A DNA stretch of 64,000 bases, taken from Acholoe squamosa. Its lineage: Eukaryota > Annelida > Polychaeta > Phyllodocida > Polynoidae. A program made the position numbers and the translations under genes. The stretch's first letter is position 1. Every line of letters starts with the position of its first letter. Positions 25,471-38,279 of the stretch are shown here, piece by piece. The DNA is taken from NCBI GenBank assembly GCA_949317995.1, contig OX439047.1:32588950-32652949 (forward strand), read 5' to 3'. Under the pieces are notes generated by a model. That model saw only the letters and a program-made list of their open reading frames with translations. It was not told where the DNA came from and searched no databases.

Positions 25471-25938
25471 TACTCACCAAGTGCTTGATAACTTTCTGTT
25501 ACTAATCACTTACTATTTACTTAGTGCATCATGGGTAGCTAACCTGTAGTGGTTAATCAGATGTAGGGACCATTGGGCAACACTATACCAGCTAATACAG
25601 GTGTGTGGTTAGGGTAAGAAGGTAGTTCCCCCAGTCACAATACCATAACAACCTACCACTAACACCCAGCCACCAGGCACTGAGCTGTGAATAGCCACTC
25701 AAATCATGTTCACCCCACAACCCATTCCCTGATGTCTACACCCAGTTCTGTACATAATCACAATACACTGTACAAAAGCAAAGGCTTTATAGTGGGTGTT
25801 CCATACCCCCTCCCTACTCTCATGTACAATTGACTATTCAAATTCAAGGCACTACTTTCAGGTGTCTACCCAAAATGCACTGAGTTAATAGTAAGTGATT
25901 AGTAACAGAAAGTTATCAAGCACTTAGTAAGTATGAGT
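25471..25938. mobile_element. MITE with ~65-base TIRs
   Basis: The left end (AGTGCTTGATAACTTTCTGT, then TACTAATCACTTACTATT) is matched inverted at the right end (AATAGTAAGTGATTAGTAAC, then AGAAAGTTATCAAGCACTTA). The TIRs are about 65-70 bases with a few differences, and the 470-base element has no coding frame. Confidence 0.85.
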
Positions 25939-26989
25939 AAGCCCTGCCTAAAACCAATGTTTGCCTGACATTCTTTATTGCTACACTGTGCTTGCAAAAA
26001 TAATCCAATCTTTCATCACCATCATCAATACTCTTCCAAATCTAATTGTTTGTAGTTGCCTGTGGCAGGTATGGTCAGATATTGCAATCTTTAAATAGGT
26101 TGACCTACAGCCAGTCTCAATTCTGCTGGTCACCAACTTTCATTAGATGTCAATGTTTATTATCACCACAGAATTAATTGCAAAGGTACAAATTGATTGG
26201 CAATCTTTTTGATTGAAGTCACCATGAGCTAAAGTGGATGTCATCTCATGAAATATCTGCTAAAATCAATTTTGATGTTATCATTTCTAAACCAGTGATA
26301 CAATGTGCACTGACCACTACATGTCACATGAAGTACATGATGATGATGATGCAGGTGTAAATCTTCCAGTACAATAATGATCATTCAGCATGGTAATACA
26401 GTCCTTATAAAACTCATCTGTACTTTTCCATTGTCATTGAAATATCAAAGTCTTTTTTTGATACAAGCAACAATTACCTCTCCATTTCATTTGCATCTGG
26501 TAATTGACCCCAGGGAATCTTGCATAATCAATTATTCAATTGATTGGCAAATGATCTGCCTTGACATCATTGATCTGTGTTAGTTTCAGAAGTGACCAGT
26601 CAACATGTCTGACTAAATAAAGCATATCAAATATGCGAAGGTTCCGTCCGAAGCTATGCGTCACTTAATCCAACCTGATGCCATCATCAATTGTAGAAAT
26701 GTACCTATTCTTCCATGAAATTGACCTATTTTCCATAAAAATGTCAAACACATACAATTCCATGCAACCATACATTCATAGCACAATTAAAAGATCTCCA
26801 CCAATTGATATGTATTACCTTTCATTAACTATGTAATCTTGTGCCACACTTGTAACTGATTCAAAAACAGGGATTTATAGTAATCTGTGCATGTCACTTC
26901 ACTGCAGCATGAACATGTGATCAAATGCCAAAGGTTTTAGTTGCAAAAACCTTGCCCCCCCCCCAGAATAACAGCTGAACTGGACCTAC
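25939..26989. other. AT-rich intron DNA, nothing identified
   Basis: Lies between the MITE and the donor of the 27-kb exon. No feature supported. Confidence 0.45.
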
Positions 26990-27100
26990 CTGTTTGGCTG
27001 CAGGCTTGGTAATGTCAGTCAGCACACACAGTCTACACAGGCCTGGTGCAGTTAAAATTAGCTCGGCCATCTGTCTGTCTCGATGCCCATATATGGCCAT
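26990..27100 (-). CDS. candidate first coding exon of the host gene
   Basis: ATG at 27098-27100 opens 37 codons (MAIYGHRDRQ...ITKPAAKQ) up to a strong donor CAG|GTAGGT (GT at 26988-26989). The frame stays open upstream to another ATG at 27208. An acceptor-like CCCCTGTGTAG ends 29 bases before the inner ATG, so a 5' UTR exon may lie further right. Phase 0 at the donor fits the exon at 14.24 kb. If right, the gene spans about 25 kb. Confidence 0.45.
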
Positions 27101-27600
27101 GCTGTTGGGCCCAGGTTCCGCTGCACCTACACAGGGGACCTGAGGGTGTGCTGCCCTGTTGAACAGCATAATACATGAGGTGTTGCCATGACGACGACCC
27201 ACCCGCATGCCGCCCTAGAGGGTTGGGGGCCCATTAATGACTCACGCGGCCCCCTCCCAACAGCCAACCCCTCTAGGCAACCCCTTCCCTTTGCAGCGTC
27301 TACGTGACCCTCCCTCCCACCTCCCCTCCTTCCTGTCCTCCCGCCCAGCTCCCCTGCCCCCTTCACCATCCTCGCTACTCACACCCAGGCCCTATCTGCT
27401 AGCCAATCTACCACAGCAACATCTAATCTTAATCTCCCCTGCAACTCCTAAACACACACACTAACACGCCACTCTCCGCACTCCCCTAATCCCTCCCTCA
27501 CACCCAGACACACATACACCCATCAGCCCCCCTCCCCATCCCTGCCTGGTGCAATCAGCCAGCTGGCGTGGGGCCATATGCATTCACCACTCGAGCTCAG
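27101..27600. promoter_or_regulatory. GC-rich, promoter-like segment upstream of the 27-kb exon
   Basis: CCTCCC-type pyrimidine-rich DNA with scattered CpG, in contrast to the AT-rich surroundings. Its position just 5' of the candidate first exon suggests a promoter. No TATA box placed. Inference only. Confidence 0.3.
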
Positions 27601-27897
27601 CACACAGAAGGGAGGTTATTTGTGGGGCTGACTGGTTTCAGCCAGTTCTGACAAAGGAGGTGGGTGGGCGCCCTGTCCTATATAAGTTACTGATTAAAAA
27701 AACAGTCACAGATTATGAGCCACCTGTCTGTCCTTACTCATAAATAAGAAAGCTGCTTATAAAAGACAAAGGCTGTCTAACAGTGAAGTCTGTCATGGGG
27801 ATTCGAATGGGCAGGTTGGATTATTTTTTGATCAGCATAATGTCTACCATTAAAATACTACAGGCCTTTTTAGTGAACCTCAGAATCATTATCTCCC

Positions 27898-28019
27898 TCC
27901 CTCAGTTTTTTATGGATAAAGGCGTTCTTATATCACACATACCTGCACCAGCATTTCTCTCCCTCAGTTTTTATGGATAAAGGCGTTCTTATATCACACA
28001 GACCTGCACCAGCATTTCT
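27898..28019. repeat. 61-base tandem duplication
   Basis: Two adjacent copies beginning CTCCCTCAGTTTTTTATGG and ending CACCAGCATTTCT, differing by one T and one base (CATACC / CAGACC). A recent local duplication. Confidence 0.95.
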
Positions 28020-28091
28020 TTGTTCCACCAATAGGTTTTATTGAAAGAACTCCCATGTGAGTAACATCAAACCAGCATGAACCGGTTGGAA

Positions 28092-28264
28092 GGGGCTGTG
28101 TACAAATGACGTCATGCAGGAGGGGGGGGGGTTAGGCCCGGCATGACGGAATTAATTTTCCATAAATCTTCAGCATTGCAAACTTAGCAAAACATATAAC
28201 GAGGGGGAGGGGGGGGGGGTCAAGAATGGCCCAAAAATGCATTTGTACAGTGTACACAGCCCCC
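28092..28264. repeat. MITE-like element, copy 2, ends GGGGCTGTGTAC
   Basis: GGGGCTGTGTAC at the left and GTACACAGCCCC at the right are a perfect 12-base inverted repeat. The interior shares GGCATGACGGAATTAATTTT and the two G-runs with the copy at 16035-16203. Confidence 0.85.
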
Positions 28265-29585
28265 AACTGGTTAGATCCGGCTTTCGCTGGTTTGAGCAGG
28301 GCCCCTGTTTTGGTCCTCGCCTGATTTATAACACTTCCTGTCTCTATTTTTTTCATGATCCTGTCGCCGACCTCCAACATGATATTTTTATCAGTCTTGG
28401 ATGTGGGAGGGTGGGAGGCGGGGTTGACCTTCGACCAGCCCCCTCCACCCTACTGAACAGGGTCCCCACGTTACTGCCAATGGGCAGACTATCCCAAGCA
28501 CTATGACATAGTATGTATACCCATACCATAGTGTTTGGTGGTAAAATTGAATTATGATTTTTATGTGCGATCACGTTTTATTGATACATATGCATGTAAA
28601 TTTAGGGATGTGATTTCAATATTGTTAAAGTGTCGTAAGATTTTCAATTGCCCAATACACATATTTGATAGTACAAAATGAACTACATAGGATAGTTTAA
28701 CCTAAAGATGGCCGTTCCTGTGCAGGTTTTCAAGAAGGGAAATGTAGTAGCTAATATCTTTTAGTCTAATAGGTCCTTAGGGTTCCCCAAGGTACTAAGT
28801 GAAAGACAATTATTTGGGCTTTTGGACTAATTACCTTTCTCAAATCCATGTGTAAAGTTTATCTATTGTTTTTCATCATTTGTAAGACCATCTCAGTTAG
28901 TCTATTTTCACCTTGAGATGACCACTTTGCACCTTGAGCTGACCACATGATAACTACCCTTTTAATGGGGCTATGTTCATTAAACTATCATTTGAAAAAA
29001 GGAATAAGTGTCTTCTATAGATATGCAGTTATATGGCGTAATTAAAACTATTGCATTATAATAAAATGTATGTTTTTATAGTGACTCAATTAGATTGGAA
29101 AATGGAGGCAATTTTATGGCCATGGATATTGTAAATCTCATCAAAATAGAAGTGGTATTTCCAACCCTGCATTATATAGGCTTTGTTTTTAATGTATTTT
29201 AATAGACCTTCAATACAGACTATGATAATTCATTCCTTAACTTTATCATCACACTCTCAGTATCAAATAGTTCCTCATAGTAATAACAGTAGCATTACAG
29301 TTATACAGAAATGTATGCATCAGTGCATAATCCAGTGAAGATTTCTATCCCAAACTATTCTGGCCATGAATCTTTTGATGTAATCCTACATAATCAATGG
29401 TTTCTATTCAATTAAATGCACAAATAGGTGTATAAGGAGTGGTTGACTCGAGGTGAAATGGTGGTCGTCTCGAGGTGAGAATGGTATGCTCTAGGAAATA
29501 AGTCCTAGACAGAAAGTATTTAACATTTCTGCACTTTTACTTATGCTGTCATTTAGCAAAGATATTGTAGCGGTAGCGCTAGGCT
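28265..29585. other. intergenic DNA, nothing identified
   Basis: No exon with splice sites and no bounded repeat recognised. Confidence 0.45.
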
Positions 29586-29646
29586 ACTGCGGGTAACGCT
29601 GCGGGTAACGCTGCGGGTAATGCTGCGGGTAACGCTGCGGGTAATG
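29586..29646. repeat. 12-base minisatellite GCTGCGGGTAAC
   Basis: Five tandem copies, two with GGTAAT in place of GGTAAC. The CACCAGGGGGCGAGC block and the TATA-like ATATATAAG (about 29689) directly follow, so this may be part of a promoter or a decayed LTR. Confidence 0.9.
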
Positions 29647-31148
29647 GTGGTTCGGCCTCACTCCACCAGGGGGCGAGCCTCGGGCAGCAATATATAAGTG
29701 GCTGCAGGGCGTCGCCTCCCCAGTCGTATCCAAGACTCCAACCGGTACAGGCCGCACTGTACGATGGTGTAAGAGAAATCTCTAATGGATAATAATGTGT
29801 AATCAGCAGTGTCGACAGTGATGAGAAATGTAAAGTGATTTAATGGAGATGCGAAGAAAAAGGCAGTAAGGCAAGACATAGTGATGAATGTTTATTGGCA
29901 AAGCAGTCCGAAATGAAATAAATTGGTAGCGTGTTCCACGGGAATTAGGGTGTAAATTGTAATGTTTGAGTCCATAATGGGATTTGAGACAGAAGGCTTG
30001 ATTGTTCCAGTCGAGAGATGAAGGAGATAAACAGAAGAGATTCCATCTGAAAATGAAAGAGATAATTGGTTAGGACCAGCAGAACTGGAGGGATTAATGA
30101 TGAATAATAGGAAGAAGAATATTAGATTAAGAGATAAATACTTTACAAAGTTGAGCAATAAATGGGGAACAAGTATGAGCTAGTGACGTCATGAGACAAC
30201 TACATGTCTCTGAGCAGGCGCGTTGAGATAACAACGATCCTCAAATAATATATTTGTGGAATTCTGAGTCGGGAACAGAGAGTTCGTGCAGAGGGAGCAT
30301 GGAAATAACATGGACAGTTAGGCACTCATATCTGAGCAGACAGTTAACAGACACCCAGCTAGCACAGCTTGTGCAATTTACATCATTTTTACGTAAAAAC
30401 CCATCTTATTTACGTAAAAGAGACATCATTTGGATGAGTTGTGCTAGCAGGGCAGATGCCAGTAGGATAGGGCTTAGTATGGACACCCTGTGAGTCCGCC
30501 ATTTTGAATTTCGCTGGTTGAGGTATAACCCACTGATAAGACATACCATAATGGGTACCTATTCCCTGGTTAACACCCACTTCCAGGGACATGCTGGTCC
30601 CATGTTGTCAGTTCTTATCAGTGCATGTCGCCAGAACCAGCTACAGACCCTTTTCCAGCCAATACTGTGGTCATACTTTATTTCGCACTGTACATATTTT
30701 CGCGAATTTCGCGGAAATGAGAAATCCGTGAATTTATGTCCTCAGTAAATATTAATCCAATATGACCCCTATGTAGAACTTCACAATGAGTGTTGGTAAA
30801 ACAATCTGGGCTATAGACTATATAGTAGATGCTGACACCCCCTCTCATTCACACACACTGCTACAAAGCTGGAACTACTACATGTACTAGGTACTAACAC
30901 CTTTATAGTGCAGTATTGCAGGGTGTTCTGATAGCTATACCTGAGGTGTCAGTTTTTTATGAACTACTCATTGTTCCTACCTTGAAAGTGCCATCAATTA
31001 GGCATCCCTCCCCCATGGACCTACATATATACCATTCAAAGTACAATGTAGCCTATAAAAATGGAAATACCGCAAATTTAAATACCAGTGAAAATGTCAT
31101 TTTGGCAAAATCCGTGAAAATTTATCCCAGTGAAATTATCTATGACCA
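29647..31148. other. intergenic DNA with weak promoter-like and repeat motifs
   Basis: Contains ATATATAAG near 29689, and related direct phrases at about 30690-30750 and 31075-31140 (AAATCCGTGAATTTATGTCC / AAATCCGTGAAAATTTATCC). No coding exon supported. Confidence 0.4.
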
Positions 31149-31785
31149 CAGTAGTATGTATCGGAACAGGACTAAAGTTAAGTACTGTTTATTAATCACT
31201 CGACCTGCAGCCAATCAGAGGGCTCCATTTGGTCACGTGACCTCCACATGACCTACTGACCTACTTAGTTGATCATATGATCAGCATGTGACCTAGTTAA
31301 GTGATCATGTGATCACCATGTGACCTAGTTAGGTGACCACGTGACCAAGTTAAGTGGTCACTTGACCTGACCTACTTATGTGGTCACGTGACTCCATTTG
31401 CATAATAGACCACGCCCCTTGATTACTTATAAAAAGTTTGAGTTTTTTTTGAGAAAAAATATTTAAGTGGTGATAGATTTTAACATGAATTGATATACTT
31501 TATTGATTTGTTTACTAAGTTATTGATTTTTTTTTATAAAAAGTATTTTTTGGCAAGCTAAAAGCTTGCCTAAAAAAAAAAATTGGGGTATGTAGTTTGG
31601 CAAGCTAAAAGCTTGCCCTAAAGAAAAGAAAAATTAGGGGGCCTTTATTTATTAAAGCAAGCTAAAAGCTTGCCTTGAAGAAAAGAAAAAATTGGGGGCC
31701 TTTATTTATTAAAGCAAGCTAAAAGCTTGCCTCCCAAAAAAATAAACACCCCTGTTTCTTTTGAAACAGGGTGTGTGTTTTTACT
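31149..31785 (+). repeat. left inverted arm, rich in palindromes
   Basis: The outer half has tandem TGACCTAGTTAGGTGATCA units holding GGTCACGTGACC and TGATCATATGATCA palindromes. The inner half has four copies of GGCAAGCTAAAAGCTTGCC (about 31552, 31599, 31659, 31711), spaced about 45-60 bases and separated by A-rich and GGGGGCCTTTATTTATTAAA spacers. A second, degenerate copy of the outer units follows at about 31795-32110. Confidence 0.9.
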
Positions 31786-33756
31786 TGGTGTGTTTACTTA
31801 GGTGGTTATGTGACCTCATTTGCATAATAGACTACGCCCCCTTTTATGATAATGAGTAGCAACCATTATGACCTAGTTAGGTTATCACATATCTACTATG
31901 TGACCTACTTAGGTGGTCATGTGACCTTATTTGCATAAAAGACCGAGTTTTTCTTATTTTAATGAGTAGCATTCATTATGATTACTCTTAAAAGGTTTGA
32001 AGTTTTTTCACGAAGAAATATTAAAGCGTTGTTTTTTTTTATAAGAGGACAGGTTTTCTGATTGTGAAATGGATATACCCCTATTGATTTTTTGTTTACA
32101 AAGTTATTGTACCCTCTCCAGAAAACACCTTTTAAACAGTCTTTCAATGTGAAATTGATGTACTCCCTTTTATCTGTCTCCTCCAGAAAGGTCTCTCCAG
32201 AAAACATAGTCTGTAGAGTTGTCGGTGTTTTCATGATTAAGGTGTCAAATGAAGTGTGAGGGAACAAAAGTTTATTTTTCCTTATATACCCGTCCAAGAG
32301 GTAAGCCTCTTAACTAAGGTTTTAAATTGATCAAAGACTTAAAAGAGATTTAATCCATTTTACAGAGACCTTCGCTCGGTAGGCTATCTGTTTGTTTTTG
32401 ATTTTTCCCTATTGTTTTGATGAAGGTATGGAACCTTAGATTATTAAGTGTGGTTGGTCCCAGAGGGAAAAGATAAAAGACTTTAAGTTTTGATTTTATA
32501 GACACCCCTCCGTTTACTGTAGGAGGCTTTTAAAGAAGAATTATTACATCATCAAAGAGTTTATTTTTTTCCATTCATAGACACAGTTTAGGTTGATGAC
32601 AAAAGGAGGAGTAAAAGGAGGAATTAACTTATCAACTGATTTGTTATACTTAATCTGCTTACTATACTACGTGCGCGTTTGTAGTCACAAAGGTAGGTAC
32701 GTACAAAGGTAACTGTTAGGCGCATTTCGGCAATCTGCGCCGATTGCCAATTTCGCTTTGCGCCATGCACAAATGGTGCGAGTTTTCAATAAAGTTTATA
32801 AAGATTTCCTTAAATTCATTTCTCTTGCATATTTGGGAGATGAGTATTTATGTTTGCCAACAGATTGTATGAGCATACACATCTTTATCACTTTATATAT
32901 ATAAAATATCTCAGACATGTCAGACCTGCTTGCCGATACACTGATATTGGTGCTTCGCGCAAAATTGGAACTTTGCGCGGCGCCGATCTTGCCCAATTTG
33001 CAAATTGCGCTGCGCTGTTTGCAAATTGTGCCGATTCGTGATTTGCGCGTGACATAACCACATACAAAGGTAGGCAGGGAGGGCAGGGCACGTGTCCGCC
33101 GTTTTTGTTGTACACCCCAGGTAGCCCCATACCTTTGGTAGTGAGTAATCTAATTAAAGCTGCAATAAATGTTGGAATATCCTTCTTTAATATTTATTTC
33201 AGACAATTTTATGGGTAGAGCTGAGTAGGTTAGCTTTCCAATGTAGACCTTTTTTACCCCCCTAGAATACCAGGCTAATTTTTAAAAACAGATGGAGCTA
33301 CTGAGCTGGTCTAATTAGGTGTGTGTTAACATGGATAAAGCATTTTTTATTTTGAAACATTTGTATTTTTTGGAATTAGCAAGGTTAGAGCTCACAAATC
33401 CAAAATAGGATTAAACCACCACACTTACGATAAAAGAAAATGGGGAAATAAAAAACACATTTTTTTTAAGTCTTGTAGCAGCTTTAAAACACTTTGACTT
33501 TGATCTTACAAGATTGATATTTTTCCCTTGGTGTTAATCATCCCCTGTAGTTTTTGTATACAGACTTTGAACACCTTAAGCTCCTAATGAACCATAAGAC
33601 TCTTATACATGTAAGTAGCATTAAGGTGTTAAACCCTTCCAGGTGTTTATCACCTGGAAGGGTCCAGGTGAAAATGGGATTACATCACTCTCTCGACTAT
33701 AGAAAGAACCCTGATTTTTTTGGAAGGACTGGTCACGTTTTGATCAGCGACAGTGG
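31786..33756. other. interior of the 10-kb unit, left part
   Basis: After a degenerate repeat of arm sequence (to about 32110), 32660-33060 is rich in CGCGCAAA / TTTGCGCG and GCCGATT words in both orientations. 33633-33663 is a perfect 13-base-pair hairpin (ACCCTTCCAGGTG with loop TTTAT). No gene supported. Confidence 0.5.
33633..33663. other. perfect 13-bp stem-loop
   Basis: ACCCTTCCAGGTG, a 5-base loop, then CACCTGGAAGGGT. It does not match the histone mRNA stem-loop. Function unknown. Confidence 0.8.
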
Positions 33757-34110
33757 GGGCAGCAGAAGCAGGAGCATGAGCAAGTGCAGCAACAGCACCA
33801 GCAGAGCATACATGTGCATTGGGAGGCGCAAGTGCAATGACAACACCAGCAGCAGTAAGAGTAACAGAAGTAGGAGCATGAGCAAGTGCAGCGACAGCAT
33901 CAGTAGCAGAGTATGTGCAGCGACAGCATCAGCAGAGTATGTGTAGTAGGAGTACGTGTGCATGTGCAGCAGAAGTATGTATATGTGTAGCAGTAGCAGC
34001 AGTAGCAGCAGCAGCAACAGCAGCAGCAGCAATATTATAGCAGCAGCAGCAGCAACAGCAGCAGCAGGAGCAGCAATACCAGCAGTAGCAACAGCAGCAG
34101 TAGCAGAAAA
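33757..34110. repeat. imperfect (CAG/AGC)n trinucleotide tract
   Basis: Over 300 bases of AGCAGC with AGT, AAC and AGA variants and occasional longer interruptions (ATGAGCAAGTGCAGC). Every frame is a homopolymer-like peptide, with no splice context, so it is not called as coding. Confidence 0.9.
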
Positions 34111-35139
34111 ATGTGGGAATCACAGAGCAGGAGTAAATTGTGAGCAAACGGGATAAGGTAGGTGGGCTGTGTTCTCTTTGTATCTTTTAAAAGACCAAGT
34201 ATTTTTATAGTTATTTAGCTTTTTTGGTGATTTTTAAAGACCCAGGGGTTGTAATAATAGGTGTCCATGGGGTTCATACAGATGTATGAAAGTTTAAACG
34301 TTCTCAGTCAAAAGGACGAGTACAAAAAACAACCACCAAGAAATAGAGCTAAAACTTCCATTGTAGTTTAGATCTACCTATAGTGTTCCCAAAATTTTGG
34401 TTGCCGTTGTGTTTTTTTATTCTCTAACCAGATTTAGTGTAAGTGTGTATCACTTCTAAATGGGGGTCTGTGTGCTTGAAGAGTGCCTGCATGCTTGACT
34501 GATCCTTGAAATGTGCACAATTGATTGACAGTCACATAATATCCACTCACACACTCCTCAACCACACATCTTACCTTTTCTACTGAATGTTCTAAACTAA
34601 GGAATCTGCTGAATACTGACTGATGTCAGAATAAAACTTTTAAACTGGGGAACATGACAAACCTGAGGATATTGGATTAATTCGGTCTCAAAAGTCAGGC
34701 AAGATACTTTTGTTTGTTATTTGCACACAGGGTACATTGAAAGATGTACCACCTATTGACTGGTAAAGAAAATATAGAATTACATGGATATTTTTTTATA
34801 ACTTTTAGCATTGAGTAATCTCAGTCTCAATTTACCAATATTGAAACGACACTCAGTCAAGTTGTGAGCGAATGGTCTGAATTTGAGGTAGGTGGGTTGT
34901 GTGTGAGTAGGATGTCTATGGAGCTATAACATAGGGAGCTAACTGTTAAATAAACTGTGGCCAGGTGAGGGAAAACATGCCTCCCGGGGGGAAATGGCTT
35001 TTTAAGGTTTAAGTCATGGGCTTTAAAATGAGATATCTTGAGCTAGAATATCCCCGGTAATTTTGCTGTAATTGCTTTTCAAACATAGGTTGGTGTGTAC
35101 AACTGAAAAGGGGAAATACGCTCTAAATGCATTATATCC

Positions 35140-35420
35140 TATCATAACCACTAATAATGCAAAAAATACATTTTGTGGAAAAATAACCAAAGGAATGTGA
35201 TGTTTTTGTCATAAAATTGGTTCTAGAGGGAATTTTTGAGCTCTGTTTTTGGTTCTGGGTTCCTGAAGGATTTTCAAAAGAAACTTTTTTGGCAAAAATT
35301 CCTAATTGGAATAGGGGAGTGGTTTCCATGGCAACCAGAAATTGCCTTATCTACCAATTTTCTATGTTTTCATGGCAACCAACATTCCAAAAATGGAACA
35401 TTTTCAGTGGGCCACAACTA
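35140..35420 (-). repeat. dispersed repeat, copy 2
   Basis: Reverse complement of the repeat at 8885-9150, sharing CCAAAAATGGAACATTTTC, TTCCATGGCAACCAG and TTTTGTGGAAAAATAACC. Confidence 0.8.
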
Positions 35421-36694
35421 TGAAAAATATACCTCTCCAAAAGTGGGGTCCTCCAGGGGGGAAAGATTACAGCATGGTAATAACCTTCCCTTTACAGTTT
35501 CAATTTAACTCCTTGGTTAATTTCCTTCCTCTTTAAAGACAAATTCTACCTGATACACAGAAGTCACCTGGTGACATAAATCGGAATGCATCAATGAAAC
35601 TCTAAGTGAGACAAATGTATGAAAGTTCAAACATTCTCAATCAAAAGGAACGAGTAGATAAGGGATACTGGGTACTAGTGTGTGTTCCAGTAATATTATC
35701 TACAATTGTGTAGGAGAATTTTTAATACCGGTACTCACAGATTGAGGTCCTACTGGATTCACTAAACTCCTATTGAAAGGTAAGCTCCCTCTAAATTTAA
35801 TTTCCATGAGACAATAACCTCAACAATCTATCAGACACACTACATAACACCCATAAGGAAGTCATGCTACAAAGTACACCCATAGGTTACTACTACAAGA
35901 GGAGAGTGTATGTGCACTGGTAGAATCAAAACAATTTACACTTCACTGTACCCATATCCATCAAACTGGGAAAAGTATCTACTTTATTTATAGAACAGAA
36001 CTATTTTTTTCCTACAAGATCACCAATCCACCTCCCAAAGTTCCACAAAACAGGTGGGAGTACTTGCATCATACGGATAACTTTTATTCAGAAGGGTGGT
36101 TCTGTGGAGAACCTATTGTGCCAGCGTTTTACCTCAGTGACAGACCTAAACCGTTGGACTGGTAACAGAAAAGGAAATGATGAAGCACATCAATGGAATG
36201 TACACATAGAGACGTAAATCATGATGTGTGACAACAGTGAAAAACATCCTGGCTCATGGTTGACCTGTCCAAAAAAAGTGAACAGGTCACCAGCTGCAGT
36301 TGCAGTGCCCATGCTTACAGATCGCACACTGAATAGTACTCATAAAACTACGGTATCTACGAAAAATGGTGTAGGTCAACACTGACCGTATATGTATTAC
36401 ATTTACACTTTTTCTATTAGTTAAATCCAATACAAATGTAAAGTTCAAGTTTTTTAGCAATGGATAAAACCAAATTCGCACAGGTTTACACCAAGATAAG
36501 TCATTATTACATCTCGGTTTACATGAGTGCTGACCGAATTCTTCACCGCAGCGCGTGGTGGCGGCAACTAGTGAAAAAATACAAAACTACTACCATGGAT
36601 ATAGTGTGTGTGTATAAGTCCCCGGGTGCTGATGGAATTTAATCCACTATACCCCAACACTTAAACGTACTATTATGTTATGATATACCTTACA

Positions 36695-37390
36695 TGGTTG
36701 TAGGGTACAGTTATGTAATAGCTGGTGGGAATTCACTCTGTCCCACCCCACATACAAAAGTACTATTAATACTCATTGATTAACACAGAGTGGCTTAATC
36801 ATATAAATACAACTTCAAAGGATATTGTTAGTTACAGTGAGAAGTGTCATATATCTACTGGTTTCCAATGTACAAGCTATCAGTATGTCTAAACCAATCA
36901 TAATGGGCCGTAAGTGGCTGTCCAATCTTGATTGGGTGGGAAAAAATAAACAACTAGGTAATTATAGCTGTGTCTAAACCAATTAAAGCGTGCTCTTTAA
37001 AGGTCTTTAAGAAGACACATGTCTGTATATACTACTACTACCCTCAATAAAATTACATATGTGCAGAGATGACACACAAACTATAAAATCTAAAAAACAT
37101 ACGATGGTCAGGGGTATCTCTTAGATGTTGTCTGTGGAGTAGCAGGTCACAGAAGGTCATACTAAGGTCAGGGGAGTGCAAAAAAAAAGTCTTCTGCCTT
37201 CATTTCTCTCAGAGCTTCTTTGACCCTTATAGGCTATACCCACAACGTTATAGTGTCAGTAGCTGGGTATTGCAGGGCTATACTAGGATATTGAGCACTA
37301 TCACTCATCACACTTCCAGGTGTGGAGTATTCACACCTCCAGGTGTAGAAACTTTACCCATGTATGGAGTGGCTTTTTGACCCCTGGAAC
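36695..37390 (-). repeat. dispersed repeat, copy 2, split
   Basis: 36695-36850 and 37290-37390 match, inverted, the continuous block at 19450-19690. About 440 bases between them are extra and include unrelated AT-rich sequence. Confidence 0.65.
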
Positions 37391-38279
37391 TGCATGGGGA
37401 CATTTTGGAAACCCACGGTTAATGTTTTGTTGTATCCATAGCAACCACCCCGCCGTCTAATTAAAAAATATTAGCACTGATTAAGCATGTACTCACCCCT
37501 AAAGAATACTGCATCAGTTATCCATGATCATGATACATCTTTAATATTGTCCAGAGACTCCTTCTCGGATATCACCTTGAGTTTTCACCATGGTTACACT
37601 TGTTGTCACCAATCATAGGCGTCCTTTGCTGTGTGCTCAAGTGTCATGTGCATGTACATGTATCATGTGTCCATTATACACCTGACCTATGTCTAGACCT
37701 AGATGAGGTGAGATTTCGTTAGCGTCCACATCATCACTCTTCACAGTACACAGATCGTGGTAAAACCACAATCTTTTTTTGACTAAGCTAAAGGAGATAA
37801 AGAACGTCAACCATGATTGGTTATCAACCACACCTTTCATCTGCCATTTTGACACTCAATACAGCAGAAAATGATCCCGAGGAAATGGGTCTTTCTTCTC
37901 AAAAACCACCAAAGGCTGGCTAAATCCCTCCTGTTTAATCCTACACTGGCTGAGAGAGGCACTGACACTTTTAATGGTTGGATTTCCTTCTTTTTTTTTT
38001 TTTTTACATAAATCCCAAGATCTAATTAGTTTAGATTCATGTGATGATTGTCCTCGGCCCTGTGTCGGATACAGCATCGCATAGGTCAGTGATGATGCTG
38101 ATGTGGGGATTCCCCTTTTCCCATTTTACAATGCCATTCCCCTACAGAACCCCAAGTCTCAATAACATATCAGTTCATCCCGTGACCACTTATCCACCCA
38201 CGACAACATCAAGTGACAACAGTAGATAAGTTGAGCTAACATATTATACACCGTTACTTATTCAAAGAACGCCAACCAG

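Noticed and set aside
33633-33663. Stem-loop as a histone 3' end signal
   Set aside because: Stem and loop sequence differ from the histone consensus and no histone gene is nearby.
33733-34032. Poly-Leu / poly-Ser frames
   Set aside because: Produced by the imperfect CAG tract in every frame; no splice sites or start context.
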